64,000 bases of DNA, taken from positions 186,001 through 250,000 of the forward strand of contig CANMBS010000001.1 in assembly GCA_947496145.1 (NCBI GenBank), given 5' to 3'. The notes beneath the pieces were generated by a model. That model was given only the letters and a program-made list of their open reading frames with translations. It was not told the origin of the DNA and did not search any database. Of the stretch, positions 57,290 through 64,000 are shown piece by piece. The stretch comes from an uncultured Pseudovibrio sp. Lineage in GTDB: Bacteria; Pseudomonadota; Alphaproteobacteria; Rhizobiales; Stappiaceae. The translations under genes and the position numbers were made by a program. How positions within the stretch are numbered: the first letter of the stretch is position 1; every line of letters begins with the position of its first letter.

Positions 57290-57616
57290 TCAGGAGCCGA
57301 ACGGGAGTTTCATACCAGCTGGCAGGCCCATGCCGGACATCATGTCCTGCGTACGCTCCTGCACCAAAGTTTCGCCTTTCGCCTTCGCATCATTATGCGC
57401 AGCGAGGATAAGATCTTCCAGAATCTCAACTTCATCCGCTTTGATGAGAGACGGATCGATCTTCAAACCAGTCATTTCACCTTTACCATTCAAAGTAACG
57501 GTGACCATGCCTGCACCTGAGGTTCCCTCAACAGAAAGCTCGTTCACAGCATCCTGAAGCTCGCCCATTTTTTCCTGCATCTGCTTGGCTTGCTTCATCA
57601 TTTTAAGAAAGTCCAT
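57290..57616 (-). CDS. ybaB: YbaB/EbfC nucleoid-associated protein
   Basis: The 108-aa protein starts MDFLKMMKQAKQMQEKMGEL, with GMVTVTLNGKGEMTGLKID and LILAAHNDAKAKGETL, the family's core. It forms dimers that bind DNA as a tweezer and may help RecR. It lies between dnaX and recR, the standard order. Confidence 0.94.
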   Translation of the reverse strand: MDFLKMMKQAKQMQEKMGELQDAVNELSVEGTSGAGMVTVTLNGKGEMTGLKIDPSLIKADEVEILEDLILAAHNDAKAKGETLVQERTQDMMSGMGLPAGMKLPFGS

Positions 57617-57696
57617 CGACTCGCTCCTTAAACGTCTCTTGAGCGCACATCAGCGCTCCATCAATTCAGTTCATAAAGTTTCATAGCACAGAAACC

Positions 57697-59619
57697 TTAG
57701 AAATCCTGGGTGAAATCCATAGAGTCTATGTCTTCTATGTCGACAGTCTCATTTGCTGCTTCAAGGGGGAGATCTTCCTCCTGCTTCAAAATGCGTACGT
57801 CGACAACCTTCGCTCCGGGAAAGGCAGAAATAAGTTTCACCACTTCCGGATCAGAATGCGCATCTGAAACCAACTGCTTCTGGTTGGCTTCTTTTTCCTC
57901 ATGCAAAGTTGGCCTGCCCTGCTCGCGGCTAACCGCAACAATCCAGCGTCGACCAGTCCATTCTGTCAGTTTCCGGCCCAGTTCACCGGCTGCATCTGGC
58001 GTTGCATTGTCGGTGGGTTGAACCTCAATCTTGCCCGGCTGGAAATTGACAAGGCGCAGCGTACGCTCAACGGCAACTTTCACCGGAATGTCCTTCATAT
58101 GGCCAGCAAGTTGTGCCACTTCAGACCAGGAGCGAATGGCGATCTTCTCTTTGATCTCCTCCGCTTGCCGCATCTGAGGCGCAGATTGTGGAGCTGTTCC
58201 AACGGCTTGCGCCATAGGTTGCCCACCAGCAACCGCGCGCAACTGAGGGGCAGATCCACCACCGGACGGTCCGCCACTTGCATTCGGACCACCGCCACCT
58301 TGTGGCGCATTGCCCGCTGGAGCACTGCCACCTGCGGGGGAGAACTTGCCGGACTTGAGCAGCTTCAGCGCTTCTTCCGGGTCCGGCAGATCAGAAGCAT
58401 AGCACAAGCGCACCAGAACCATGTCAGCGGCAGCCAGCGGTTTAGGTGCATTCTGCACTTCATCAATTCCCTTCAGCAATATCTGCCATGTTCGGGAAAG
58501 GATGCGCATGGAAAGCTTTTCCGCAAACACCCGTCCACGCTGGCGTTCGCTCTCCGTTACAGAGTTCTCTTCACCGGCCTTCGGCACCGCTTTCAGGCGC
58601 GTCACCAGATGGGTAAAGTCTGCAAGGTCAGAGAGGACAACTGCCGGATCCGCACCCACATCATACTGGGATTTGAGCTCATCCAGAGCGCTGGCAATGT
58701 CGCCGCGCATCACGTGCTCAAACAAATCTATCACCCGGCTGCGGTCAGCAAGACCGAGCATCTGGCGTACTTCGTCAGCCTCAATGCGCCCAGCACCATG
58801 GGCAATGGCTTGATCCAAAAGGGATAAACTGTCTCGCGCAGAGCCTTCACCAGCGCGAGCAATGAGAGCCAGCGCTTCATCGGAGATTTCTATCCCCTCT
58901 TTGTCAGAGATGCTGCGCAGCAGGGAGACGAGCGTAGAGCTCTCAATCCGGCGCAGATCGAACCGCTGACAACGGGAGAGGACAGTTACAGGAACCTTGC
59001 GGATTTCTGTGGTCGCGAAGATGAACTTCACATGCTCCGGCGGCTCTTCCAGCGTCTTCAACAGGCCGTTGAACGCCGCGTTGGAAAGCATGTGCACCTC
59101 ATCGATGATGTACACTTTATACCGCGCATTCGCAGGCCGGTACCGCGCTGCCTCGGTAATCTCGCGAATATCACCAATACCCGTATGCGACGCCGCATCC
59201 ATTTCAATCACGTCTACATGGCGACCTTCCATGATCGCCTGACAGTGAACGCCGGGTTTGTTTAAGTGGATGGTAGGCTTATCAGTTTCGCCCGGGATCT
59301 CGTAGTTCAGGCCGCGTGCCAGAATGCGTGCAGTGGTCGTTTTACCAACACCACGAACACCCGTCAGCATCCAGGCTTGCGCGATACGTCCAGTCTCAAA
59401 TGCATTTTGCAGTGTCTGGACCATTGGCTCCTGACCGTAAAGGTCATCGAACGTGCTTGGCCGGTACTTACGGGCGAGAACGCGATAAGCACCATCGCTG
59501 CTGGAAGGTTTGTCTTCCGCGCTCGTTGTTGTCTGGTGCTCTTCCTGAAGGTCTATTCCGTCCATGTCGCCCAAATCCTCTGCCACTTCCAAGGCAAGGT
59601 AAAACTCATTCCCGGCCAT
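57697..59619 (-). CDS. dnaX: DNA polymerase III subunits gamma/tau
   Basis: DnaX is the clamp-loader ATPase. The 640-aa protein has YRVLARKYRPSTFDDLYGQE, Walker A LTGVRGVGKTTTARILARGL, VIEMDAASHTGIGDIREI, VYIIDEVHMLSNAAFNGL (Walker B) and IRKVPVTVLSRCQRFDLRRI. The zinc motif between the Walkers is reduced to a single Cys (GVHCQAIM). The C-terminal tau part has a Gly/Ser/Pro-rich linker (about 430-490). The start is uncertain: 59619, or a second ATG at 59565. Confidence 0.95.
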   Translation of the reverse strand: MAGNEFYLALEVAEDLGDMDGIDLQEEHQTTTSAEDKPSSSDGAYRVLARKYRPSTFDDLYGQEPMVQTLQNAFETGRIAQAWMLTGVRGVGKTTTARILARGLNYEIPGETDKPTIHLNKPGVHCQAIMEGRHVDVIEMDAASHTGIGDIREITEAARYRPANARYKVYIIDEVHMLSNAAFNGLLKTLEEPPEHVKFIFATTEIRKVPVTVLSRCQRFDLRRIESSTLVSLLRSISDKEGIEISDEALALIARAGEGSARDSLSLLDQAIAHGAGRIEADEVRQMLGLADRSRVIDLFEHVMRGDIASALDELKSQYDVGADPAVVLSDLADFTHLVTRLKAVPKAGEENSVTESERQRGRVFAEKLSMRILSRTWQILLKGIDEVQNAPKPLAAADMVLVRLCYASDLPDPEEALKLLKSGKFSPAGGSAPAGNAPQGGGGPNASGGPSGGGSAPQLRAVAGGQPMAQAVGTAPQSAPQMRQAEEIKEKIAIRSWSEVAQLAGHMKDIPVKVAVERTLRLVNFQPGKIEVQPTDNATPDAAGELGRKLTEWTGRRWIVAVSREQGRPTLHEEKEANQKQLVSDAHSDPEVVKLISAFPGAKVVDVRILKQEEDLPLEAANETVDIEDIDSMDFTQDF

Positions 59620-59667
59620 TCAAGACGAAGACCGGCCGCTTGTCGAGTATGGGCGCGGGGAAAAATT

Positions 59668-59769
59668 AGGTGGGAGGCTGGCACGATGACCCGTGCCATG
59701 GACTCGTTAGGGCTGCTTCCTTCCGGACCTGACCCGGTTGGCGAGTGGCTCGTCCACCACCAACCTCCC
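59668..59769 (-). ncRNA. ffs: SRP RNA (4.5S, small bacterial type)
   Basis: The reverse complement holds GGGTCAGGTCCGGAAGGAAG followed by CAGCCC, the conserved Ffh-binding domain of 4.5S RNA. Arms GGGAGGTTGG (5' end near 59769) and CCAGCCTCCC pair at the base. It ends in CCTAATTTTT. The location between nudC and dnaX, in the direction of dnaX, is common in alphaproteobacteria. It forms the SRP with Ffh for co-translational membrane targeting. Confidence 0.94.
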
Positions 59770-59958
59770 GGTCGTGTATATGGTCGTTTTACCTGTACTT
59801 TGCAAGTGTTCATTGGCGTTTGGCATCTGCTTTGTGGACGATATTGTGAATTCTCGGAGTGTCCGGAGCGAGCTGCATCCAGAAATTGTCAGCGAAACAT
59901 TGCAATTCCATGATATCTCAGGTTCACTTCCCGCAGTTTATAATTCAAGGAAATCCGA

Positions 59959-60924
59959 ATGCTTGCCGAAAGTACTGAGGCGTATGATGCCTCTGCCGCC
60001 CTTTACTATTCTGCTGCCCCGTTGAACCGGTATGGTGAAAAACGCAAGGATGCAGAGTGGGTTAATTCTCTTCAAGCTGCTTCCGGTACGCGGTTTCTGA
60101 TTCAGGCTAATGACAGCTTTATCTGCAATAATGCTGCTGTAAGCGATCCTTTTTTGCATTCAGCGGATATTCTGAAGCAATTGCAGGTCACCGATGCAAC
60201 CACATTGTTTCTGGGTATTGATGAGGCCGACGGGGATCGGGCCTATTTTGCCGTTCGCTATCAAGCTGATGCGGAAACATTGGATTCTGAGCTGCAAAAG
60301 CTTGGTGACTTTGCGGCTTACGGGCTGCGCGGCATTGCTTTAAAGCGAGCTGCCAGCCGCGATGTGTTGGGCATGATGGCTCAGGCTGCATCTGTAGGGC
60401 GCTGGCATTCCACTCATCAAATGTGCTCTCAATGCGGTGCGCAGACAGAAGTTGCAGAGGCTGGATATCGCCGGGATTGCCCTTCTTGTTCTGCGCAGCA
60501 TTTTCCCAGAACCGATCCTGCTGTGATTATGTTGATCACACATGGGGATAAATGTTTAATGGGACGCCCTTATCATCTGGCGGAAAATGTCTACACCACA
60601 CTTGCAGGCTTTGTGGAGCCGGGTGAGACATTCGAAGATGCAGTGCGCAGAGAAGTCTTTGAAGAGGCTGGCGTAAAAGTTGGTAAGGTTGAATACATCG
60701 CCAGTCAGCCATGGCCTTTTCCTTCAAATATTATGGTTGGGTTTCATGGTGAAGCGCTCACGACAAGCTTGAATATCGACTATGAAGAAATGGAGGATTG
60801 CCAGTGGTTTTCCAAAGAGGAGACACTGAAGATGCTCCGCGGCGAGGCAGTGTCGGGATTGATTTGCCCCCCCGATATCTCCATCGCGCATTTTTTGATT
60901 AAGAAGTTTACCGAGGAACAATGA
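59959..60924 (+). CDS. nudC: NAD+ diphosphatase / NAD-cap hydrolase NudC
   Basis: NudC hydrolyses NAD(H) to NMN(H) and AMP, and removes the NAD cap from RNA. At 321 aa it has a zinc ribbon (MCSQCGAQTEVAEAGYRRDC, then PSC), the Nudix box GFVEPGETFEDAVRREVFEE followed by AGV, and the family-specific SQPWPFPSNIMVGF. An N-terminal alphaproteobacterial domain precedes the ribbon. It is divergent from the ffs-dnaX unit. Confidence 0.95.
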   Translation: MLAESTEAYDASAALYYSAAPLNRYGEKRKDAEWVNSLQAASGTRFLIQANDSFICNNAAVSDPFLHSADILKQLQVTDATTLFLGIDEADGDRAYFAVRYQADAETLDSELQKLGDFAAYGLRGIALKRAASRDVLGMMAQAASVGRWHSTHQMCSQCGAQTEVAEAGYRRDCPSCSAQHFPRTDPAVIMLITHGDKCLMGRPYHLAENVYTTLAGFVEPGETFEDAVRREVFEEAGVKVGKVEYIASQPWPFPSNIMVGFHGEALTTSLNIDYEEMEDCQWFSKEETLKMLRGEAVSGLICPPDISIAHFLIKKFTEEQ

Positions 60925-60984
60925 CCCATGGTTGCGTAGAGCCACCGGTTGTTTAGCAGGTGCCAAAGGCACCGGAGAGGTGCC

Positions 60985-61599
60985 ATGACTTACTGTGTGT
61001 ATTTGACCCATCCAAATGTGGAGATTGATCCTGCAAAACCTGTAGCCCACTGGGATTTATCTGATAAAGGCCGCGAGCGTCTGGAGCAGGGACTACGGCA
61101 ACCGTGGTTGCTGGAAATAGAGCACGTTGTTTCCAGCCGCGAAAAGAAAGCTATCGAAACGGGTCAGATTATTGCCAATCATCTCGGCATTGAGCTGATG
61201 ACAGCACCTGACCTTCAGGAAAACGATCGAGGCACGACTGGCTTTCTGCCTCCAGATGAGTTTGAGGCAGTCGCTGATGAGTTTTTCAGCCGTCCGGCTG
61301 TCAGTATTCGTGGCTGGGAGCGTGCGTTAGATGCTCAAAGCCGGGTGGTTTCTGCAATTAAGGCGGCTCAGACCACCCTTCCTGCCGATGAGCCAGTGCT
61401 CTTTACGGGGCATGGGGCGGTTGGCACGCTGCTTAAATGTCATCTTGCCAACACCGCGATTGATCGCCGTTTTGATCAGCCTGCCGATGTTGGTGGAGGC
61501 TGCTGGTTCAAGTTTGACCCCGCAAATCTGAATGCCTGTAAGGCGAAAGTGGATGCTTTACGCTGGCAACTCATTGATAAACTGGAGCTCGTGGACTGA
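60985..61599 (+). CDS. Histidine phosphatase-like protein with altered RHG motif
   Basis: The 204-aa protein resembles the phosphoglycerate-mutase-like histidine phosphatases: YLTHPNVEIDPAKPVAHWDL, SDKGRERL, SSREKKAIETGQIIANHLGI, DLQENDRGTTGFLPPDEFE and VLFTGHGAVGTLLKCHL. The usual R-H-G/P start motif is T-H-P here, with the nucleophile His kept (His9) but the Arg replaced by Thr. The second catalytic His in TGHGAVGTLL is present. GGAGAGG precedes the ATG. Activity may be low or changed. Confidence 0.8.
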   Translation: MTYCVYLTHPNVEIDPAKPVAHWDLSDKGRERLEQGLRQPWLLEIEHVVSSREKKAIETGQIIANHLGIELMTAPDLQENDRGTTGFLPPDEFEAVADEFFSRPAVSIRGWERALDAQSRVVSAIKAAQTTLPADEPVLFTGHGAVGTLLKCHLANTAIDRRFDQPADVGGGCWFKFDPANLNACKAKVDALRWQLIDKLELVD

Positions 61600-61786
61600 C
61601 ATCTGCTTTGGGTTCTGGGGTACCAGCTCTTGTTACCGACCGGTAAAATGCCTATCTAGTGGCTAATCTGCGATGAGGTATGCTCTTCGCAGAGGTGCTT
61701 AAAGCAATTTTCCGGGGTGCATCGCATGAATGCCTGTGAAAGCAATGTGTCCCGAATTCACTTTTCTCTCTAACCTGGCACAAGAG

Positions 61787-62461
61787 ATGTTTTCGGCAGC
61801 AATCAAAGCACTTTCTCAGATTTTTGAACCTCACTTCAGAAGCATATTCTTTAAGGCGTTAGGCCTGACGGTCCTTCTCCTCATTGTGGTCTGGATCGCC
61901 ATTCAAGGTTTAGTTGGCTATTTTATTGACCTGCCGCAGGACTGGCAGGATGTCACCTTGAGTATCCTTACCGGTATTGGCGCATTCCTCGGGCTTGGAT
62001 ATATTCTTGCTCCTGTTTCCGCAGTGGTTGTGGCGTTTTATCAAGATCAGATTTCCGAGCTTGTTGAAGAGCATTCTTACCCGAATGACCGGCGCGGAAA
62101 AGCTATGCCACTCGGGGAATCTATTGTTACCGCTCTACGATTCTTTGGCGTCGTGGTTGTGGCAAACATCTTTGCTTTGATGCTGTTCTTTATTCCCGGC
62201 ATTGGTCAGGTTGCTTTCCTGCTGGTGAACGGGTATCTGCTTGGTCGTGAGTATTTCGAGTTTATCGCCATGCGGTTTATGTCTGTGCCAGAGGCCAAAG
62301 CCTTTCGGAGATCACAAAGTGGCACCGTTTTTGCCGCAGGACTGATTGTTGCCCTCGTTCTGGCAATTCCAATTCTGAATCTCATTACCCCGCTGTTTGC
62401 GACAGTGTTTATGGTTCACGTATTCAAAGAACTACGTAGTCGACGCGGACTTTCCGTCTGA
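61787..62461 (+). CDS. EI24/CysZ-like inner-membrane protein
   Basis: The 224-aa protein starts MFSAAIKALSQIFEPHFRSI and has four to six TM helices (ALGLTVLLLIVVWIAIQGLV; LSILTGIGAFLGLGYILAPV; VVVVANIFALMLFFIPG; GLIVALVLAIPILNLITPLF). The basic, charged segment LVEEHSYPNDRRGKAM between TMs, and GYLLGREYFEFIAMRFM, are those of the EI24 family, annotated as CysZ sulfate permease in some species. The substrate is uncertain. An upstream ATG at 61730 is less likely. Confidence 0.82.
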   Translation: MFSAAIKALSQIFEPHFRSIFFKALGLTVLLLIVVWIAIQGLVGYFIDLPQDWQDVTLSILTGIGAFLGLGYILAPVSAVVVAFYQDQISELVEEHSYPNDRRGKAMPLGESIVTALRFFGVVVVANIFALMLFFIPGIGQVAFLLVNGYLLGREYFEFIAMRFMSVPEAKAFRRSQSGTVFAAGLIVALVLAIPILNLITPLFATVFMVHVFKELRSRRGLSV

Positions 62462-62504
62462 AACCATAAATTACTACAATTTGAAATAATGCTGAGAAGT
62501 AGCT

Positions 62505-62984
62505 TTGCTTGCGTTGCGACCTATCGAAAAAAATGATCTTGAATGGGCTCATGCTCTGAATGAAGAGTATGCTCTGGAACTCTCCTCTCTCTCAGCATCT
62601 GGTTTTGAAGAGCTGATTGAGAAAGCAACTTATGTGCGTGTCACCGGTGAGGATGCAGGGCTACTGGTAACCTATGATCAGAACGGGGACTATTCTTCCG
62701 TTAATTTCAAATGGTTCTGTTCGACTTATGATCGCTTCCTCTATGTTGACCGGGTGGTGGTTTCCCAAAAGGCTCGTGGGCAAGGCATTGCACGCGGGTT
62801 CTACGACGACCTTTTTGAGTTTGCCAGAACCAAAGGTTATGAGCGCGTGGTGTGCGAGGTAAACTCTGATCCTCCGAACCCCGCTTCCGACGCATTCCAT
62901 GCCTCATTGGGCTTTAAAGTCGTTGGAGAGGCGGAGTTAGAGGGCAAGGGAAAGACGGTGCGTTACATGGAAAAGTCGCTGTAA
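62505..62984 (+). CDS. GNAT family N-acetyltransferase
   Basis: The 159-aa protein begins with a TTG codon (LALRPIEKNDLEWAHALNEE), preceded by GAGAAG. The acetyl-CoA loop is VDRVVVSQKARGQGIARGFY, and VNSDPPNPASDAFHASLGFK is the second signature. The substrate is unknown. A hairpin lies just past the stop. Confidence 0.85.
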   Translation: MLALRPIEKNDLEWAHALNEEYALELSSLSASGFEELIEKATYVRVTGEDAGLLVTYDQNGDYSSVNFKWFCSTYDRFLYVDRVVVSQKARGQGIARGFYDDLFEFARTKGYERVVCEVNSDPPNPASDAFHASLGFKVVGEAELEGKGKTVRYMEKSL

Positions 62985-63010
62985 CGCGCTTCGCTCTATT
63001 TACGTAAAGT

Positions 63011-63050
63011 AAACTGCATGGAGCCGACTTTCATCAATACCATGCAGTTT
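63011..63050. terminator. Hairpin between convergent GNAT genes
   Basis: AAACTGCATGG and CCATGCAGTTT form an 11-bp stem with an 18-nt loop between two convergent genes. It lacks a strong T run, so termination is uncertain. TTTACGTAAA lies immediately upstream (62999-63008). Confidence 0.5.
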
Positions 63051-63087
63051 GCGTCAGTCTTTCAAATCGCGCTGGCGAACGCTTCGC

Positions 63088-63573
63088 TTAATCGCGATCA
63101 TCCTTCAAGGTCCAGCCTTTGTCTTTAAAGCCATCTTCGGACACTGATTTCATCGTGTCGACCGGGATCAGATAACCAACCACCTTGACGGTGTTTCCGT
63201 CTTTGTCAGCAAATTCCTGATCCATATTGAGGACACCGCCGAGTTTTTTAATCAGAGCGCTGCCACCTCCACCAATACTTCCTGAGCTTACGAAGATTGT
63301 TGAGACGTTTCCTCGTTCCGCGAGCATAGCTGCTGCGTAGGACAGCATGTAGCCTAATCCCTGGCGTTGTGGATTGGTTGTCATGTAACCAAATTGAGCC
63401 CACATGCCTTCTGGCACGATCAGATCACCATCTCCCCCTGCAAAAATTGTGGTACTAAAGGCAATTGAAGAGGTTTTATCAGGGTCTGAATTGTAGGTCC
63501 CTGTAACCTCCATACCGCTCACTTCAGTGTCAAAAACAATCGTTTTACCATCTACTTCTTTTTGCCACTTCAT
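63088..63573 (-). CDS. GNAT-like protein
   Basis: The 161-aa protein starts MKWQKEVDGKTIVFDTEVSG, behind AAAGGA. The segment GYMTTNPQRQGLGYMLSYAA followed by AMLAERGNVSTIFVSSG resembles the acetyl-CoA-binding loop (QxxGxG/A-like RQGLG) of the GNAT superfamily. A third part, ALIKKLGGVLNMDQEF, follows. The substrate is unknown. The frame is open upstream to 63990, but that extension crosses the structured repeat and is not credible. Copy B of the repeat lies 140 nt upstream. Confidence 0.65.
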   Translation of the reverse strand: MKWQKEVDGKTIVFDTEVSGMEVTGTYNSDPDKTSSIAFSTTIFAGGDGDLIVPEGMWAQFGYMTTNPQRQGLGYMLSYAAAMLAERGNVSTIFVSSGSIGGGGSALIKKLGGVLNMDQEFADKDGNTVKVVGYLIPVDTMKSVSEDGFKDKGWTLKDDRD

Positions 63574-63712
63574 TATGTGTCCTTTCTTCATTTGATCTTG
63601 GTTTGGACGTGAAGCCTGTTTGAAACGAAGACGCGGCCCCGTTGAAATTGTGAAACGAGCAGCACCAACAGCACCGTCAGGGCTGGTCCTGCGGTGGTGT
63701 CTGAGTGGCCCA

Positions 63713-64000
63713 ATACGAGGTGGGCAAGGCGGGCAGGCAATGCCTGCGCAGTATGAGTAAATAGTTTCTTCGGCATTGGCTGTTCGCCTTGCCCGGGCGT
63801 TTTTGCATGAGGCTAAGGCCAAGCTCCAAAAGACACTTGGAAAAGATGAGACTTTTGGAAGGTCTCTTCTTTCAGTGCTGGCGCCCTTTGGTTTGACCGG
63901 ACATCCGCTATCCCTCAACACTGTTGGCGAAAGGGGAACCTCAACGAACCCGCTGCAAGATGCGTTACCTCCTGCAGTAGCCCCGCCCAACCCACGCCGC
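63713..64000 (-). repeat. Structured dispersed repeat, copy B (runs off the window)
   Basis: This reverse-strand copy matches 11675-11959. The outer stem GGGCAAGGCG/CGCCTTGCCC (63785-63794 with 63722-63731) and the hairpin GCAGGCA-a-TGCCTGC (63733-63747) are kept. The variable hairpin is GAGAC with flanking pairs (63842-63852 with 63862-63872, one mismatch), unrelated in sequence to that of copy A. It sits upstream of the GNAT-like gene at 63573 on the same strand. The 5' part of the element may extend past 64000. Confidence 0.85.

Noticed and set aside
63574-63990. In-frame extension of the GNAT-like protein to 300 aa
   Set aside because: The added part translates the structured repeat; copy A at 11675 gives a similar but separate peptide only because the DNA is alike. 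A good Shine-Dalgarno precedes the ATG at 63573.

Overview
The window is typical chromosomal DNA of an alphaproteobacterium, most probably of the Hyphomicrobiales, and plausibly of the marine Stappia/Pseudovibrio type. The genus is an inference. The order follows from conserved blocks: pckA next to chvI-chvG-hprK-EIIA-HPr-ahcY-divL-tsaE; an F1 atpHAGDC operon beside priA; the mdh-sucCD-sucAB-lpdA TCA block with zapE and an Omp19-like lipoprotein; sdhCDAB; and dnaX-ybaB-recR behind the SRP RNA. These are mostly single-copy housekeeping genes with moderate GC.

Layout. 1-1.7 kb: molybdenum-cofactor handling genes on the minus strand (one cut by the window edge, plus an XdhC-type protein). 1.9-7.9 kb: pckA, then the ChvI/ChvG two-component system with HPr kinase, EIIA and HPr, the nitrogen/carbon regulatory PTS branch. 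7.9-12.1 kb: a 4.2-kb accessory island between ptsH and ahcY, with a membrane-anchored KAP-type P-loop NTPase, a small orphan gene with an unusual leader, several palindromic repeats and copy A of a ~285-bp structured repeat. 12.2-18.9 kb: ahcY, the pseudo-histidine-kinase divL (Tyr in the H-box), a tsaE-amgK fusion and a murU-type nucleotidyltransferase. 19-26.5 kb: F1 ATP synthase and priA, minus strand. 26.6-33.4 kb, plus strand: transaldolase, an orphan Imm63-like protein, a secreted endonuclease I, a phospholipase-D-family protein, xerC, a TPP riboswitch with thiM-thiE, and a small secreted protein.

33.5-44.8 kb, minus strand: lpdA, odhB (two lipoyl domains), sucA, sucD, a small membrane protein wedged between sucD and sucC, sucC, mdh and zapE. 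45-50 kb: an Omp19-like lipoprotein, two apparent pseudoenzymes (a low-molecular-weight-phosphatase fold and a nucleotidyltransferase fold, both lacking catalytic residues), a MAPEG protein, an AhpD-like protein divergent from a TetR regulator, and an outer-membrane barrel. 50-53.6 kb: sdhCDAB, with a perfect 20-bp palindrome just upstream. 54-56.4 kb: less conserved genes and more palindromic repeats. 56.5-59.8 kb: recR, ybaB, dnaX and SRP RNA. 60-63.6 kb: nudC, a histidine-phosphatase-like protein, a CysZ/EI24 membrane protein and two GNAT-type proteins. The right edge carries copy B of the structured repeat.

The most novel signal is that dispersed element. Copies A (11675-11959, plus) and B (63713-64000, minus) are near-identical except for one hairpin, whose stem sequence differs completely between copies yet stays paired; an outer stem also shows a compensatory A-T/G-C change. 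Both copies lie just upstream of a gene on the same strand. This fits a conserved structured RNA or a mobile element selected for structure. Start sites were chosen by Shine-Dalgarno-like sequence and family length; no database search was possible.
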